Source of the DNA: Prunus persica
Lineage: Eukaryota > Streptophyta > Magnoliopsida > Rosales > Rosaceae
Assembly: GCF_000346465.2 (NCBI RefSeq)
Contig: NC_034016.1
Coordinates: 14,524,969-14,588,968, forward strand
Direction: 5' to 3'
DNA length: 64,000 nucleotides
Position 1 is the first letter of the stretch. The number at the start of each line of letters is the position of its first letter. The translations under genes and the position numbers were made by a program. Below the pieces are notes generated by a model that worked only from the letters and a program-made list of their open reading frames with translations, made no database searches and was not told the DNA's origin. This document shows, one piece after another, positions 34,690-46,425 of this stretch.

Positions 34690-35829
34690 AGAAGAAAAGA
34701 AAAAAAGTTTCCTTTGAGACCTGAGTTGTTTAGACTAAGAAAGTGAAGAGAGAGAAGATGAGATTTTCTTAATTTGTTTGGTTCAATTTTCTTTAATGTT
34801 GTTAAATTGAAATGTGACCATTTTCAGTTGGCCGGTTTTGCAGAGGGGAAAAAATGTACACTTTCTTCTTTAATTTTTTTCTTCTTCTTTTTGTGAAACT
34901 CTAGCATAGATGGGATATGTGAGTTTTTTTCCTTAAGTCTTTAAAAGTGATTTTACAAATGGGTAAATTATTTTTAAAATTTTAAAGATAAGATGGGTGT
35001 AGAAATAGAATAAGGGGTGGAAATAGTAACACTCTCTTATTATTATGAGAAATGTAGCATTAATAAGATCTTTAAAATGAGCCTAATATGGAACATATAT
35101 TATTTACTAGTTAATTATGTAGCAACATCAAAATAATTATAATTAATCATGTAATGATTGGAAGCTTCTTTTACACACATGCATGCAATCACGTGTTTTT
35201 CTTATAATGAATACCTTTTAAAAATAAAATAAAATTCTTATTAAAAAAATACGATCGCTGCATGACGAGGGGTCACACTAGCACTAAATTATACTACAAT
35301 AATGGGACCGCGCATATCTGATTCCAAAGCACGCAAACCGTAATTAAAGATAAACCTAAGGTACACAAACATTCAAAAATTTGTAATAACTTTGTTAACT
35401 ATCTAAAGAAATGATATTTTTTTAAAAAAAATTACATTGAAAACAATACATGCTGAAATAAACCAAGCTATTTAGTACAGTAAAACTTGTAATTCTAACT
35501 TTGCAACTAGCACTTGTCTTTGTAGTTTAAGCCTCTATGTCAATCTGTCAAGAGGTAAGACATGAATTTAAAGAGTTAAGACATACAACAAATGTCTTGT
35601 CCAACACCAATGAAGTCTGAAGTCTCATATCATTCACATTCATTACCAAATACAAGTGCCCACTTCTTCTTAATTAGGTTATGATTGAATTCAGACTCGT
35701 AGAGATCAACTGGTTAATTTACAATTTCCAATATTCCATAGTGATTCTATTTGGTTGAACCCCAAGTGGGACTTTAGAATATAGATCCAAACATTGATAT
35801 CTCAATCTCAATAAAAGTTGCCTTGAAGG

Positions 35830-35886
<57 letters not shown>

Positions 35887-36630
35887 GAGCCTTGAAGGCA
35901 ATAAAGCAAAGGCTGACTGACCCCAGGCAATAAAGCATACAAGGTAGTCCTCACTACTTGGGCTTAGGTTTTGACTTCAGCGCAGAGCTTAGGTTTTTTC
36001 TCACTACTTGGGCTAATGATCCCAAAGGATTTACGCTCAAAAGCTTAGGTTTTGTTATTTAGGAGTATTTGCTAATTAGCAGGATGTTTATGCTTTGAAG
36101 GCCAATAGAAATAAAAGTAGAAATAGGGGACATAGCAGAATGAAAAAGACATTTGATCAATTAAAAATAATATATAGGGAACATCAGCTCACAAATCCAT
36201 TGACTTTGGTTGTCATTTGATCGTATTTCAAACTCAGGTTTAAAAGCAAAATAGAAAGGTCCCTATTTTAAACATTACTTTAACAGGGCATGCAAAAAGG
36301 CATAATTAATTATTAATATTCTTTGGTGAATCTGAATACAAATTTCGCAATTTATGCTTTGTTTAATTATTATGTTTTATTTAAATACACGCCATTAATG
36401 GAAAAGCGTATTCAATTAACATACAGAATCATTAGTTGCATGGGAATATAAAAATAAAATAAAAAGTTATTTACACTAACACCTCCTTGAGGTTTTTTGT
36501 GTTTTCACATCATCCTTAATGTTCTAGAAATTACACAAACACCCCCATTAGATTTCAAAATGATTTCACATAACTTCAAAATCCAAATTTTAAATATTAA
36601 AAAAAAAAACCCTAAATTTAGATGTAACAC
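34690..36630. other. Gene-free spacer between the duplicated blocks
   Basis: AT-rich sequence with small dispersed repeats (35040-35130 resembles 11760-11880) and an (AG)25 run at 35835-35884. Remnants such as GGGACATAGCAGAATG lack any coding signal. Confidence 0.55.
35835..35884 (+). repeat. (AG)n microsatellite, about 25 units
   Basis: Uninterrupted AG dinucleotide tract. Confidence 0.95.
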
Positions 36631-36642
36631 TACTTATGGATA

Positions 36643-37601
36643 GATCTGGCAAAATCCCACACGACATGATAACACGATACGAATTCGCACGAAAAATTCA
36701 ATATTCAGATTGGAGTTATCGCGTCGTGTTGCTATTGTGTTGACCCATTAAGCTAACGGGTCGTTTTGGTGTCCATACACGAACCAACCTGTTAAGTGGA
36801 GATAATTTTGTAATTTTCAATTCTAAAAAAAAAATACCTTATAACCCTAGCATCTCTTCATTCCGCAGCTTTTTTTCTTTCTCTGCAGTTTTCTTTCTCT
36901 ATCTCCCAAGACCTCATCTTCTCCTTCTTCTTGCTTTGCTCTGCTCTCTCTGTCTTTGAAGATCTTCCCTGCTGCCAAATCCTCTCTCAAGGTATGAATG
37001 TTTTTATTAATTTTTTTGGTAAATTTATTTGACTTTCAGTTTGGAATTGATATATTTATGTGGACTTTGAGATCAAACAAATCGTTTCTGGACTGGTTGT
37101 AAACAAACACATGTACTTGGATAGGATCTGGATGCAGGAGCACACCCAGTGTCTTTGGGAAGATGCCCTTCGATGGTTGAACAGTTTTGTAATGGAGACT
37201 AACAAAGAAAGGCCTTTTTGGGTGAATAGCAAAGAAAACAATTATTTTTTGACATGTGAAGGAAATTAGCATAAACTAAAGTCAGGTGTATTGAGGATTC
37301 TCAGAAAAGCATTCTTAAACATGTGAACGAAATTAGCATGTGAACCCTTAAACAATTATTTGTTCAAAAACATTCTCTGGGCATTCAAGAATATTAGCTT
37401 TTGTTGGAATGATTTTGATTTTTGGGACATGTATTTTCTGGGCATGTATTGTTTGCATTTAACATTTGTTCAAAAATATAGGTTTTTTAAATTTTTATTA
37501 AAAAAAGTTTATTTTTTTAACAGGTGAAACGGGTCGTGTTATGTGATTCGCGAATTGAAGCGGGTCGTGTTCGTGCTTGATATTTTCACGAATGCCAGGT
37601 C
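36643..37601. mobile_element. Mutator-like non-autonomous element, possibly carrying captured gene sequence
   Basis: Short terminal inverted repeats GATCTGGCA / TGCCAGGTC and direct flanking repeats TACTTATGGATA / TACTTATAGATA (36631-36642, 37602-37613; 11 of 12 match). A related unoccupied site (ACTTATATGGATATAC) is near 40158. Subterminal regions carry CACGACACG / GGGTCGTGTT motifs. The interior (about 36880-36990) is a pyrimidine-rich, leader-like segment followed by a splice-donor-like CAAG|GTATGA and a 69-codon open frame at 37060-37269 with no family I recognise. That layout resembles a Pack-MULE. Confidence 0.65.
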
Positions 37602-37615
37602 TACTTATAGATATA

Positions 37616-37834
37616 CTATATTACAAATAAAAATAAAACGGCTCTTCGATATCTTCCATTTTTTCGGATGGATATCATGAACTCGTATGTCTTGAGTTTT
37701 TGGTTGTCAAAAACTCTGATCGGGGTATCGCGATTAGGATCCACCGGTGGCAGTATTTCAAGCATGGCGGTGGTCACCACAAGTCTTTCCAGATCGCTTG
37801 CCTTCAACACTTTCTCAAACCTACCATTCTCCAT
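37616..37834 (-). pseudogene. B3-domain gene truncated near the Mutator-like element
   Basis: Nearly identical to the 5' half of the intact gene at 40800-41156: MENGRFEKVLKASDLERLVV, LPPVDPNRDTPIRVFD, ISIRKNGRY. It loses homology after GRYRRAV and stops seven residues later, about 15 bp from the element's duplicated target. The signature W(R/K)VFV...GDV.YFW half is absent. A TATTTATAG TATA motif and GT repeat lie upstream, as in the intact copy. Confidence 0.85.
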
Positions 37835-37884
37835 ATCTACTATCTGTGTGTGTGTGTGTGTGTATCCATCTGCTTCATAATCTC

Positions 37885-38117
37885 CCTATAAATAGGCCAG
37901 GAACTGCACTTTGCTCTTTGTTGCCACCCAAATCAAAGTGATGATTTACAAATCTCTGTCCAAGTCACTGGTGTCTTTTATAATCCAAAGTGGGCTGCAT
38001 CAGGTTTTCGCACTTGGTTTTAATCTTATAGTAAATTTGGCTTTTCCCCTTCAAACTAATATTTTCTTACCTACAAACCACAATCCATCGTTTTATTTTT
38101 CTATAAATAAAACCTGA
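37885..38117. promoter_or_regulatory. Promoter region of the truncated B3 gene
   Basis: Contains CTATAAATAGGCC near 37885-37897 (TATTTATAG on the minus strand), shared with 41206-41218 upstream of the intact copy. Confidence 0.4.
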
Positions 38118-38480
38118 TGGTTGTCCTCGCTGCAATTCGAGCTCAGAGTTTTTCAAATTGGTGATGAAGTCTTATTCTCACTTGAATTTCATTGATAAGG
38201 CTATGAACATTGTTAATTTAGCCAAAGTTGATGGATTTATGCCTGGTGTGCTTCATATAATGCAATTTTTTATGCACTATTTAGCATCAATTGTCTGCTA
38301 CTGAAGAGGCACAAAAAGCAAACAAGGACCTGAAGAAGCATTAGGTTCTATATCTTCCTTGTAGTGAAACTGCACATAATTTTTCTCTGCCCTACCACGT
38401 TCACTTGCCAGTGTTTTCAGAATCTGGCATCTCGTGTTGCCTTAATGTATCTTGAGAAGCCAAGGATGTGGATTTTGTTA
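38118..38480 (+). pseudogene. Collapsed third copy of the PPR gene
   Basis: 38125-38270 matches PPR positions 16270-16420 (segment around NSSSAVFDLV...NIVNLAKV.GFMPGV). 38300-38480 matches the PPR 3' flank at 18590-18765. More than 2 kb of gene body is deleted between them, leaving no useful frame. This shows the ancestral PPR-containing unit existed in at least three copies here. Confidence 0.8.
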
Positions 38481-38679
38481 GAATAGCAATATTGAGCAGA
38501 ATTTTAACAGAGAGAAGCAGAGAATTTTAGGAGAAGAATTGATGTATTCATTCATTGATCTCTCAACACAGTACAATGATGATTTTTTATCCTAGCTTTG
38601 TTAAAGCTTTGTGTACACGTTTTCTAACCTCTTAACCTCTCTAACTTCTTTAACAAAACGCTAAAGCTGCGTCTGGTTT

Positions 38680-38920
38680 TGCAGGTTCTCAATTTGCCGT
38701 CCGTGAATAACTTGTGCAGTTCTAAGTAGTTTTGATGATTTGAAAACCCTAAGCTAGCTACCCCTCCTCCAGGTCAAATTTCACTCTTCTGTTTGGTAGC
38801 TAGTGTGTTGCTATAAGCTGGTTAAGTTTCTGGATATGATTAGTGATAATTAAGAAGCATACATACATACATACATACTTTTGGCTAATTAAGTTTCTGA
38901 AGATGGAGAAGAGATAGAGG
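38680..38920 (+). repeat. Direct repeat of 40475-40710
   Basis: Shared block including GGTTCTCAA.TTGCC.TCCGTGAATAACTT and a CATACATACATAC run. It marks a local duplication of a B3 unit plus downstream flank inside the spacer. Confidence 0.75.
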
Positions 38921-39030
38921 AGCATTTCAAGCATGGCGGTGGTCACCACAAGTCTGTCAACATCGCTGGCGTTCAACACTTTCTTAAAACGGCGCCATCT
39001 CGATCTCTCTTTCTCACTCCTCTCTCTCAA
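38917..39030 (-). pseudogene. B3 N-terminal fragment
   Basis: Minus-strand RRFKKVLNASDVDRLVVTTAML matches the first 25 residues of the intact B3 genes; the frame then runs into unrelated sequence. No promoter or remaining domain was recognised. Confidence 0.75.
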
Positions 39031-39344
39031 CCTGCTGAGCAGGTTTTCAAGTTATCTCATTCAATGATGTAGATCTGTCCTTATTATTTTGTCTAAATAT
39101 AACTGTCAATATCTATTGGCGCAGGTCCACTGTAGGATTTTTCTTGATCCCATATTAAACTCAGGTTTAAAAGCAAAATAGAAAAGTTCCTATTGCAAAC
39201 ATTACTTTAACAGGGCATGCAAAAAGTTAAAATTCTTTGTCATCAATAATAATTAATATATTTTTTAAAAAAACTTTGTTCAATTTCTCCTAAAGAGCAG
39301 CAATGTTTGCCAGATACCCCTCCTCCAAGTTTCTGACTGGGATT

Positions 39345-39400
39345 GGCAGGAACATGGTGGTGGCGTTCAACACTTTCTCAAAACGGCCATTCTCCATCTC
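39345..39400 (-). pseudogene. Very short B3 N-terminal remnant
   Basis: Minus-strand MENGRFEKVLNA followed by loss of homology. It is another relic of B3 tandem duplication. Confidence 0.6.
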
Positions 39401-40799
39401 TCTCTCTCTCTCTTTCTGTTTTCCAAAGTCCAGTCTTAAACTTACTAAAGATCACTTCCTTAATCATGCGTTTTGTCAGTGAAGCAGGCAGAGGATATAT
39501 TTTGCTGTGGTTTTTTTTTTTTGTGATCCGATCCTTTGCTGGTTCTGCTTTGTATTGTACTGCTTAATTGTGTGTATATTATCACCTAATTGCCAATAAA
39601 GCAATAAAAGGCCGACAAGGTAGTCCTCTGGATATGTAAACAAACCATATGCATGCACAACAAACGAGATAGACAAGCCTAAAAGAAAAGCCAACATCAA
39701 ACGCGTTTTGGATACATCGCAGGGCTTTGACTGGCACACACACACACGGTAGACAAGCAAGCTTAGGTCAGACAAGCAAGCTTAGGTCAGACAAGCCTAC
39801 TTGGGCTTTGACTGGCAATCCTTGATTCTGTACATGTAATGTAAGTATTCCATTTGTTGTGTGGTGTGATCCGATCCTTCGCTGGTTCTGCTTGGTATTG
39901 CACTGCTTAATTGGTGCGTGTGTGATCAGAGAAAGAGAGTTACTGTACGTACTATCTCACAGCTTATTCTCCTACTGGGTTTTGCTTTGCCTCCTTTAGA
40001 TTTTGATGTGATGATATATCTCTTAATGTGTACGTCGTTAGAATATATATTTGCCTTGCCTCCTCCTTGTAATGAATTTGTCGCAATGCAAATTGCAATG
40101 CATTTGTTTTGTCCTAATGTAATGAACCGAAAAAACCCTAAAATTGGATGCAACAATACTTATATGGATATACTAAAATACCCTTCATGATATTACAATA
40201 CTGTTTGGATACAGTTGCATTTTAATTTCTACCCATTATTATAATAAAAATAAAATACCTACTCATGTGGTTTCCTCCATGGCCTCCATCTCTCCTCCAT
40301 CTCCTACACTCCTATACTCCATCTCTTCCATCTCTTCCATGGTGCAAGGAGACTCTGCGAGCTGAGAATTTTCTTTTCAAAGCTGCAAAAGATTTTAGAA
40401 CATGGAGAAGAGATGGAGGAGACAAAGTTTTTTTTTTTCCTTGGTGAAAGAGTAAGATGCGTTTGATGAATTACTTTTGCAGGTTCTCAAGTTGCCCTCC
40501 GTGAATAACTTACGTAGTTCTAAGTAGTTCTGATTTGAAAACCCTAGCTAACTACCCCTCTTCCAGGTCAAATTTCACTCTTCTGTTTGGTAGCTAGTGC
40601 GTTGCGATAAGCTAATTAATTTTCTGGATATGATTAGTGATAATTAACAAGAATACATACATACATACAGACATACTTTGGCTAATTAAGTTTCTGAAGA
40701 TGGAGAAGAGATGGAGGAGACAAAGAAAATAAAAAGAGATGGACAACATTAATCTCGTTACAAGTTACAAGATTAACTGATTACAACACTTGATCGGAA
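39401..40799. other. Gene-free spacer with small direct repeats
   Basis: 39525-39570 is repeated at 39868-39912 (GATCCGATCCTT.GCTGGTTC). 39765-39800 is a short tandem repeat (GGTCAGACAAGCAAGCTTA). 40137-40175 resembles the target of the Mutator-like element. No coding gene seen. Confidence 0.5.
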
Positions 40800-41156
40800 T
40801 TAATTATTAGTGACTGTGACAGGGAAAAGACCTGCCTTGTAGAGCGCAATTCGATATTGCGTTCGGTGAGCAGGCTCTTCCTCTGCCCAGAAATAGAGCA
40901 CATCCCCAGCTGCAATGCCTCTATCACGGACAAACACTCTCCATTCTCTGGATTGCAAAACTGCTTTTTGGTATCTTCCATTTTTTCGGATGGATATCAT
41001 GAACTCGTATGTCTTGAGTTTTTGGTTGTCAAAAACTCTGATCGGGGTATCGCGATTAGGATCCACCGGAGGCAGTATTTCAAGCATGGCGGTGGTCACC
41101 ACAAGTCTTTCCAGATCGCTGGCGTTCAACACTTTCTCAAACCTACCACTCTCCAT
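40800..41156 (-). CDS. Small single-domain B3 DNA-binding protein (intact)
   Basis: 118 residues from ATG 41156 (MESGRFEKVLNASD); an upstream in-frame extension reads through the promoter and GT repeat and is rejected. The B3 fold is complete: ERLVVTTAMLEILPPVDP, IRVFDNQKLKTYEFMIS, GRYQKAVLQSREWRVFVRDRGIAAGDVLYFW (about residues 65-95) and TQYRIALYKAGLFPV. It should bind DNA in the nucleus; target and function are unknown. A minus-strand TATTTATAG box at about 41206-41214 lies only about 50 bp upstream of the ATG, with a (GT)n tract between, implying a very short leader. A sister copy at 37616 is truncated. Confidence 0.78.
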   Translation of the reverse strand: MESGRFEKVLNASDLERLVVTTAMLEILPPVDPNRDTPIRVFDNQKLKTYEFMISIRKNGRYQKAVLQSREWRVFVRDRGIAAGDVLYFWAEEEPAHRTQYRIALYKAGLFPVTVTNN

Positions 41157-41205
41157 ATCTACTATCTGTGTGTGTGTGTGTGTGTCTATCTGCTTCATAA
41201 TCTGC

Positions 41206-41216
41206 CTATAAATAGG
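41206..41216 (-). promoter_or_regulatory. TATA box of the B3 gene at 40800-41156
   Basis: CTATTTATAGG on the minus strand, about 50 bp from the ATG; conserved upstream of the truncated sister copy. Confidence 0.45.
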
Positions 41217-41299
41217 CCAGGAACTGCACTTCGCACTTTGTTGCCACCCAAATCCAAGTGATGATTTGCGATTCTCTGTCTGAGTCACTGGTGTCTTTT

Positions 41300-43046
41300 A
41301 TAATCCAAAGTGGGGTGGGGTCTTTGTTTATAAAATTCATCTAAAGTTCACTTCCTTTTAACAGGCGTTTTATTGTCTTTTTGTTTTTTTTTTCATTTTA
41401 ACTATTACTAATTATTTTGATAATGGTTTACCATTCTCGTTAAACATCTTGACAATGATATTATGGCTAGTTTGTTAAGCAATTACTAGTTCGTCAGTAA
41501 GTTGTATTCTATAAATTGAGCTACACTGTTCATTTGCACAATTATCAGAGATTAACAGAGATAAGAAATTTCCAGAGGTTTCTCAGATTCTTTTATTTCT
41601 TCTTCTTCTCCCACTTGGTTCTTTGTTCATGAGGTTTCTCATATATATACCATTTACTAGTGAATTATGCGGCATTAATAATAATATGCACTGCACACCA
41701 AAGTAAATATAATTAAGTTCTGAATTTTATTTTTTTGGTCGATATATTTAAGTTCTGATTAGCAGATACTTATGATGATTTGGGGCGGCGCCACTAAGCG
41801 ACTATAGTCATTTTTAAAGAACTTTGTTCAGTTTCTCCTAAAAAGCATAAATGTTTGTTGGTAAGTTGGTAACAACATGCTTCTTTAATTGGCTTTGCAA
41901 AACAAGAACAAAACCAGAGAGACGAAGAAAATATTCAAAAGAAGAAGTTTCATTAATTGGCGAGCAAGCTTTCAGGTCAAATTCTTGTCATGAAAATGGA
42001 ACTCCCATGAAGGCAAGTATCTGCATCCATATCCTTGTTTTCCGCTAAGTTTGACATATAACTTTTTTGGTTCTGCAATTTATGGGACGCTATCTGTTAC
42101 TGTGATGAACCTTTTAGCGAATGTGTCTGTGTGCAGTACTCTACACTAATTATCCATCTGTGTACCCAACAACTACCATTTTTTGTGTTGAACTAAAACA
42201 AAATTTAGCTTGTAGGATACATTAATGACATTATTTTTAGTGTAAGGAAAGTGACACATGTAATAAAAAAAATGAGAAAGTTAGAAAGAAAGTTCCGAGC
42301 ATTTCCCTAATAACTAACAAATATATACGAGCCATATATGTTATTGTTTCTTCCCATTTATTAAATCTTCTTCTTCATAGCCTATTTATTCATAATTGCT
42401 GCATCGATGAGGCTTTTATTTATTTATTTTTCTTTTTGAATTTTTTGATTTGTGAGGGGAGATGGGAGGTCAAATTGCTATGCTTTTAACATTGGAAATG
42501 TAGCCGCAAAAATTGTATCTAAATCATCTAGGTCTTAGACCACCTCGATTTAGTGGCCTCGATTGCGCTTATGAACATAAAATGATTCCTACGGCAGCAA
42601 TCCCAAACAAGTTACTGAGAATTTCTAAATTTTAGGCAACTTGCTACTTCTTTGAGATAAAAGATACCAAGCCTTTCTGGTTTTGTGAGTATTTTATAAT
42701 TAAGTGAACTTTTAGTGGTAAAGAAAACCTAGGGTTAAAAGAATTTCGTTCACATTTCACAAATTAATCTAAACACATCATAATTAGAAATAAGTTGGTC
42801 AGGCTATTAGTTAGTTTTTAACACGACTGAAAAATGATACGACAAGAATATGACTCATTACCACGAATTCCTATCGTCGGTAACACCACATTATTACAAA
42901 TACAGTCAAATTATAAAATGTATTCAATTTAGAGTTTTTAAATCAGAATTTAAGTATTGTTTATACACTATCATGATTAATTTGGATGGATCATTCTCTG
43001 CTGTTGCCATAACAGACAAAGTTTATTCCAAGGAATGAAGCTGATT
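41300..43046. other. Gene-free spacer left of block B
   Basis: 42300-42500 resembles 19700-19820 plus 21262-21350 of block A (CTTCTTCATAGCCTATTTATTC, GCTGCATCGATGAGGC), without the hAT element: a third partial copy. Nothing coding was recognised. Confidence 0.55.
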
Positions 43047-43250
43047 GCCCAAAAAGGAAGAAAGAAGGATTTTAAAAATGAATAAAAGTGGAGGTCATGT
43101 GCACGCACAAAAAAAACTATACTTTCATTTGAACCATAATTTTGGTTGGAACCCTTGATGCATGTCATCATGGATATAACTCCTTATATTGGGGTGACAT
43201 GGGACCCACTTGTCCTGTCATTAGAAGTGATGAAGTAGCTGGAAGAAGTG

Positions 43251-44210
43251 GCGGATGTAGGAATGTTACCTCATAGGGTCAGTGGCATAAGCCTTTCAAA
43301 ACATATATTATTTTAATATAAAAATATTATAAATAATACAATATAATTCAATTGGAATACTAATTCTTATTTGACCAAAAAAATTTGTCATTCGAGCATA
43401 ATAGTAAATCTTAAAATTATTAAATATTCAATTATTCATAAAATATTCAACATCAAAGGAAGAACTCAATTCATTCACTAAATTAGATAGCTAACTAGGT
43501 CTGCATGGTAAATAAAACAAAATAAAACATTTTGCTGCTCATAAAACGCAGCGTTTCCTTTAAAATAATGGTATCATTCCTTTTTTCTTTCTTTTTAAAG
43601 TCAGATAGGGGTAGCGTGTCAAAAGACCAATTCAACAGCACTGCCTCAAAAACGATGCATTCCACTCAAATTAAGAATAAGGAACTAGTATATCAAAGTG
43701 AAACTGAAACTTAGTCTCATGCCTTCGCTTTTAGTGCGGATTTCATCACGAGTTGCAGAGGAATACAAAAACAAAATATTTGAAAATAATAATATGAAAC
43801 CCTAAACCCCATTACCCCCATCCCATCACTCGCCAGCCATCGCCACTTCTATCTCTCACCGACCCAAACGGCCCTTCCCTAAACCACACCATCATATCAC
43901 ACCCCTCTCTCTTACCCACAACCCAAAATCCTACCCACCTTCATTTCTTGGCACCCAAAGTTGTCTAAATTCAATATATTTGCACCCTTTCTTCTCCCAT
44001 TATACAATACTACTGTAGTAACCCTAAATACATCTTCCATTCAAACATAGCCACGTGTCAATTTTTGTACAGCCAGCCCTCCCCTTCCGTCTCCTCCTCT
44101 GCCATCTTCTCCCTCTATTCTCTCTCCCCCTCTCCCTCCCCCTCTCCCTCCCCCTCTGTTCTCCCTCTCCTACTAGAGCAGGGCGGGCGGTCCTATCTTA
44201 AATACCTTGA
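43251..44210. other. Non-coding; contains empty copia site
   Basis: 43707-43711 is the unoccupied AAACT target of the block-A copia element. 43712-44210 aligns with 8540-9025. C/T-rich tracts near 44110-44160 but no gene. Confidence 0.6.
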
Positions 44211-44306
44211 ATTTTTCTGGTCACTACAAGTCCCCCAACATCGGTGGCCGTGATCGCTTTCTGCACACCGTGTGCAAGCTCCATCAATATCATCACTCCC
44301 TCTTTA
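44211..44306 (-). pseudogene. B3 N-terminal remnant (block B counterpart of 9459-9830)
   Basis: Only the first 30 or so codons survive (ELAHGVQKAITATDVGGLVV). Alignment with block A jumps from 9025 to 9746 through the shared trinucleotide GAA, removing about 720 bp including the GDVV.FW half. The promoter to its right (44310-44430) is intact. Confidence 0.85.
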
Positions 44307-44565
44307 CAAATGAATTCAATACCAAACTACAAAATTTTCGCTTAGCTACTTATCTTCTGATGTTTCATTGCTTTAGAGGAGCTCAGCTCACTCAGATACT
44401 ACTATATAAAGAGAAATTTGATATCAGGGTGACCAGTTAGGGAATGATTTTGGAGTGGCCCTCTTCAAAGATGTAATACTTGTCAAAGATGAAGGCCAGG
44501 GAACTGCCAGTGCCTGGCTTTAAGTGGCCTTTCCATCTCTCTGTCGCGCCCTCTCTCGTGGGGTT

Positions 44566-44570
<5 letters not shown>

Positions 44571-44636
<66 letters not shown>
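44571..44636 (+). repeat. (CT)33 microsatellite
   Basis: Uninterrupted CT dinucleotides; the block-A counterpart near 10093-10107 has only about seven units. Confidence 0.95.
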
Positions 44637-44639
<3 letters not shown>

Positions 44640-44640
<1 letters not shown>

Positions 44641-45241
44641 GATTCTAACATTTGCTTTTGCTTTTTGGGGTTTTCACCATCAAAACCCTAGCCGCCGCTC
44701 CTATCCTAAGGGAGTGGGAGGGAAGGTCATTGCCTTTATTGCATCTAAAATTGCATTATATGACAGCACACTAGGCATAAATCCATCAAATTTTGGCTAA
44801 ATTAACAAAGTTCATAGCCTTATCAATGAAGTTCATGTGAGACTAAGACTTTACTCTTATTTAAACAAAAGTTTTATGTTCGAATTCTCCTTCTTGACCA
44901 ATTTAAAAAGAAAAATGCTTCAATGATCCAAGATTGGAGTGGCTCTCTTAAAAATTTAATGTTTTTTTTTTTCGTTCATGTGTAGTTATTGTTTTTGAAG
45001 ATGAAGATTTGAGTATAATTTTGTAAACCAAAATAGCACCTTAATTTTTATTTTTTTCCAATGAGTTTTACCATGGACAAATACATGTTAAAATCAAACA
45101 AACAAAGCATGCATCCATTGCCCACAAATATGAACAAAATGAATGTAGTTACACAAAATAAGTAAGAACAAGAGATGAAATTGTTTATTTTAAATTTCTA
45201 ATATATAATTTAACATAATTAATCTCAACATATTAAGATTA
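44640..45241. other. Non-coding, collinear with block A
   Basis: Joins sequence matching block A about 10840-10997 directly to about 12957 onward. No gene recognised. Confidence 0.5.
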
Positions 45242-45433
45242 GTGGATGGATTGCCCGAAAGCAATAAAACAGCCTATTTAAGGCTTTTAATCGAACACTT
45301 AGTGGGCACAAGTAAATGGGCAAATTCATGCATCTCCAACGCATTTTTTGGAGAGGCTGCACCTCCTCGCACCTATGTGGGTCCGCAACTAAAGGCAAAT
45401 ATGTATCATAAGTCTGAGTACATGTGTTTCTAG
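45242..45433 (+). other. Unidentified open fragment (block B copy)
   Basis: 63-codon frame including RLLIEHLVGTSKWANSC, SNAFFGEAAPPRTYVGPQL and ANMYHKSEYMCF. The block-A copy (14190-14380) has the same segments but a broken frame. There is no recognisable domain, promoter or splice context, and it may be a relic exon. Confidence 0.25.
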
Positions 45434-45673
45434 TTGCTAAATCAGAGATTTAGTCATTGGTTGGGTTGTGCATGATTCTCTCAAGATCAATTCAATATGT
45501 TGTTATGTTTGGTCACTAGAGAAGTTTTATCCATATTATTTTGCACATAGTTGCTTTGTACTTTTGTTCGTTTATCAATAATATACTATCACTCATTTTC
45601 AAAAAAAAAAAAAACATAGTGGGCTATATTTAAAAATACATAATAATATAGTAAATTGCTTTTCCCTTTTTTT

Positions 45674-45709
45674 CCCCCCCCCCCCCCCCCCCCCCCCCCA
45701 ATCTATGTA
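45674..45709 (+). repeat. Poly(C) run of 36
   Basis: 36 uninterrupted C residues after a T-rich stretch. The corresponding block-A site near 14595-14603 has only CCACCCC. Confidence 0.9.
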
Positions 45710-46420
45710 GCCTATAGTTGCCTTCTTTATAGCTCTGCCATATGCATTTCCTAAGTTTGATGATGCATTTTATTATCATTAATTTATATTTTCTTGATTA
45801 GTATATGTATATGTGTGCGTGATTTCTTCTTAATATGTATTGTTTGTTCAAAACTCAAAATATTTTCCATCTTTCTTTTTTTTTGAAGACCTTTCCTATT
45901 GAGAGGAACGATAGCATATTAAACTCACACACACTATACGGATACTAGGAATTAAAAGAATGTTGCTTCACCAACTAGTTGCTTACCAGATGAATCAACT
46001 TTTTTAGTTTCTTCTTTCTACAAATTTGCTTTTCCCCCCCTCTTTTTCTAAGAAAAAGGCAAAATGACATGTAGTCTAAGGACTGCTTTTTTGTTCCTTG
46101 GTCAAACTTATGATAGAGACATTTTGTGAATCCCACAAATTTGATAGATATCAAGCATATATGTTCACTTTTAAAAGACCTTTTGCCCTTCAACCTTTCT
46201 AATAGACTGTCTTGACTGTTTGATAGGTAACCGAGAAACTCATCGTGCAAGAAGTAAATCAAAGCAAAATAAACCAGGTAATAAAAGTTTGGATCACTAC
46301 ATGATTAGCCAAAACTACAAAGACTACTTGCTTACCTACTTGTTTTCGATTTTTATCGCTTCACTAAAAAATTCCATATTGATAGAGCTAAGCCCATCAC
46401 CATCACTTTTATTCTCATTA
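45710..46420. other. Non-coding, collinear with block A 14600-15327
   Basis: AT-rich. Short open frames are unsupported. Confidence 0.5.
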
Positions 46421-46425
46421 AAACC

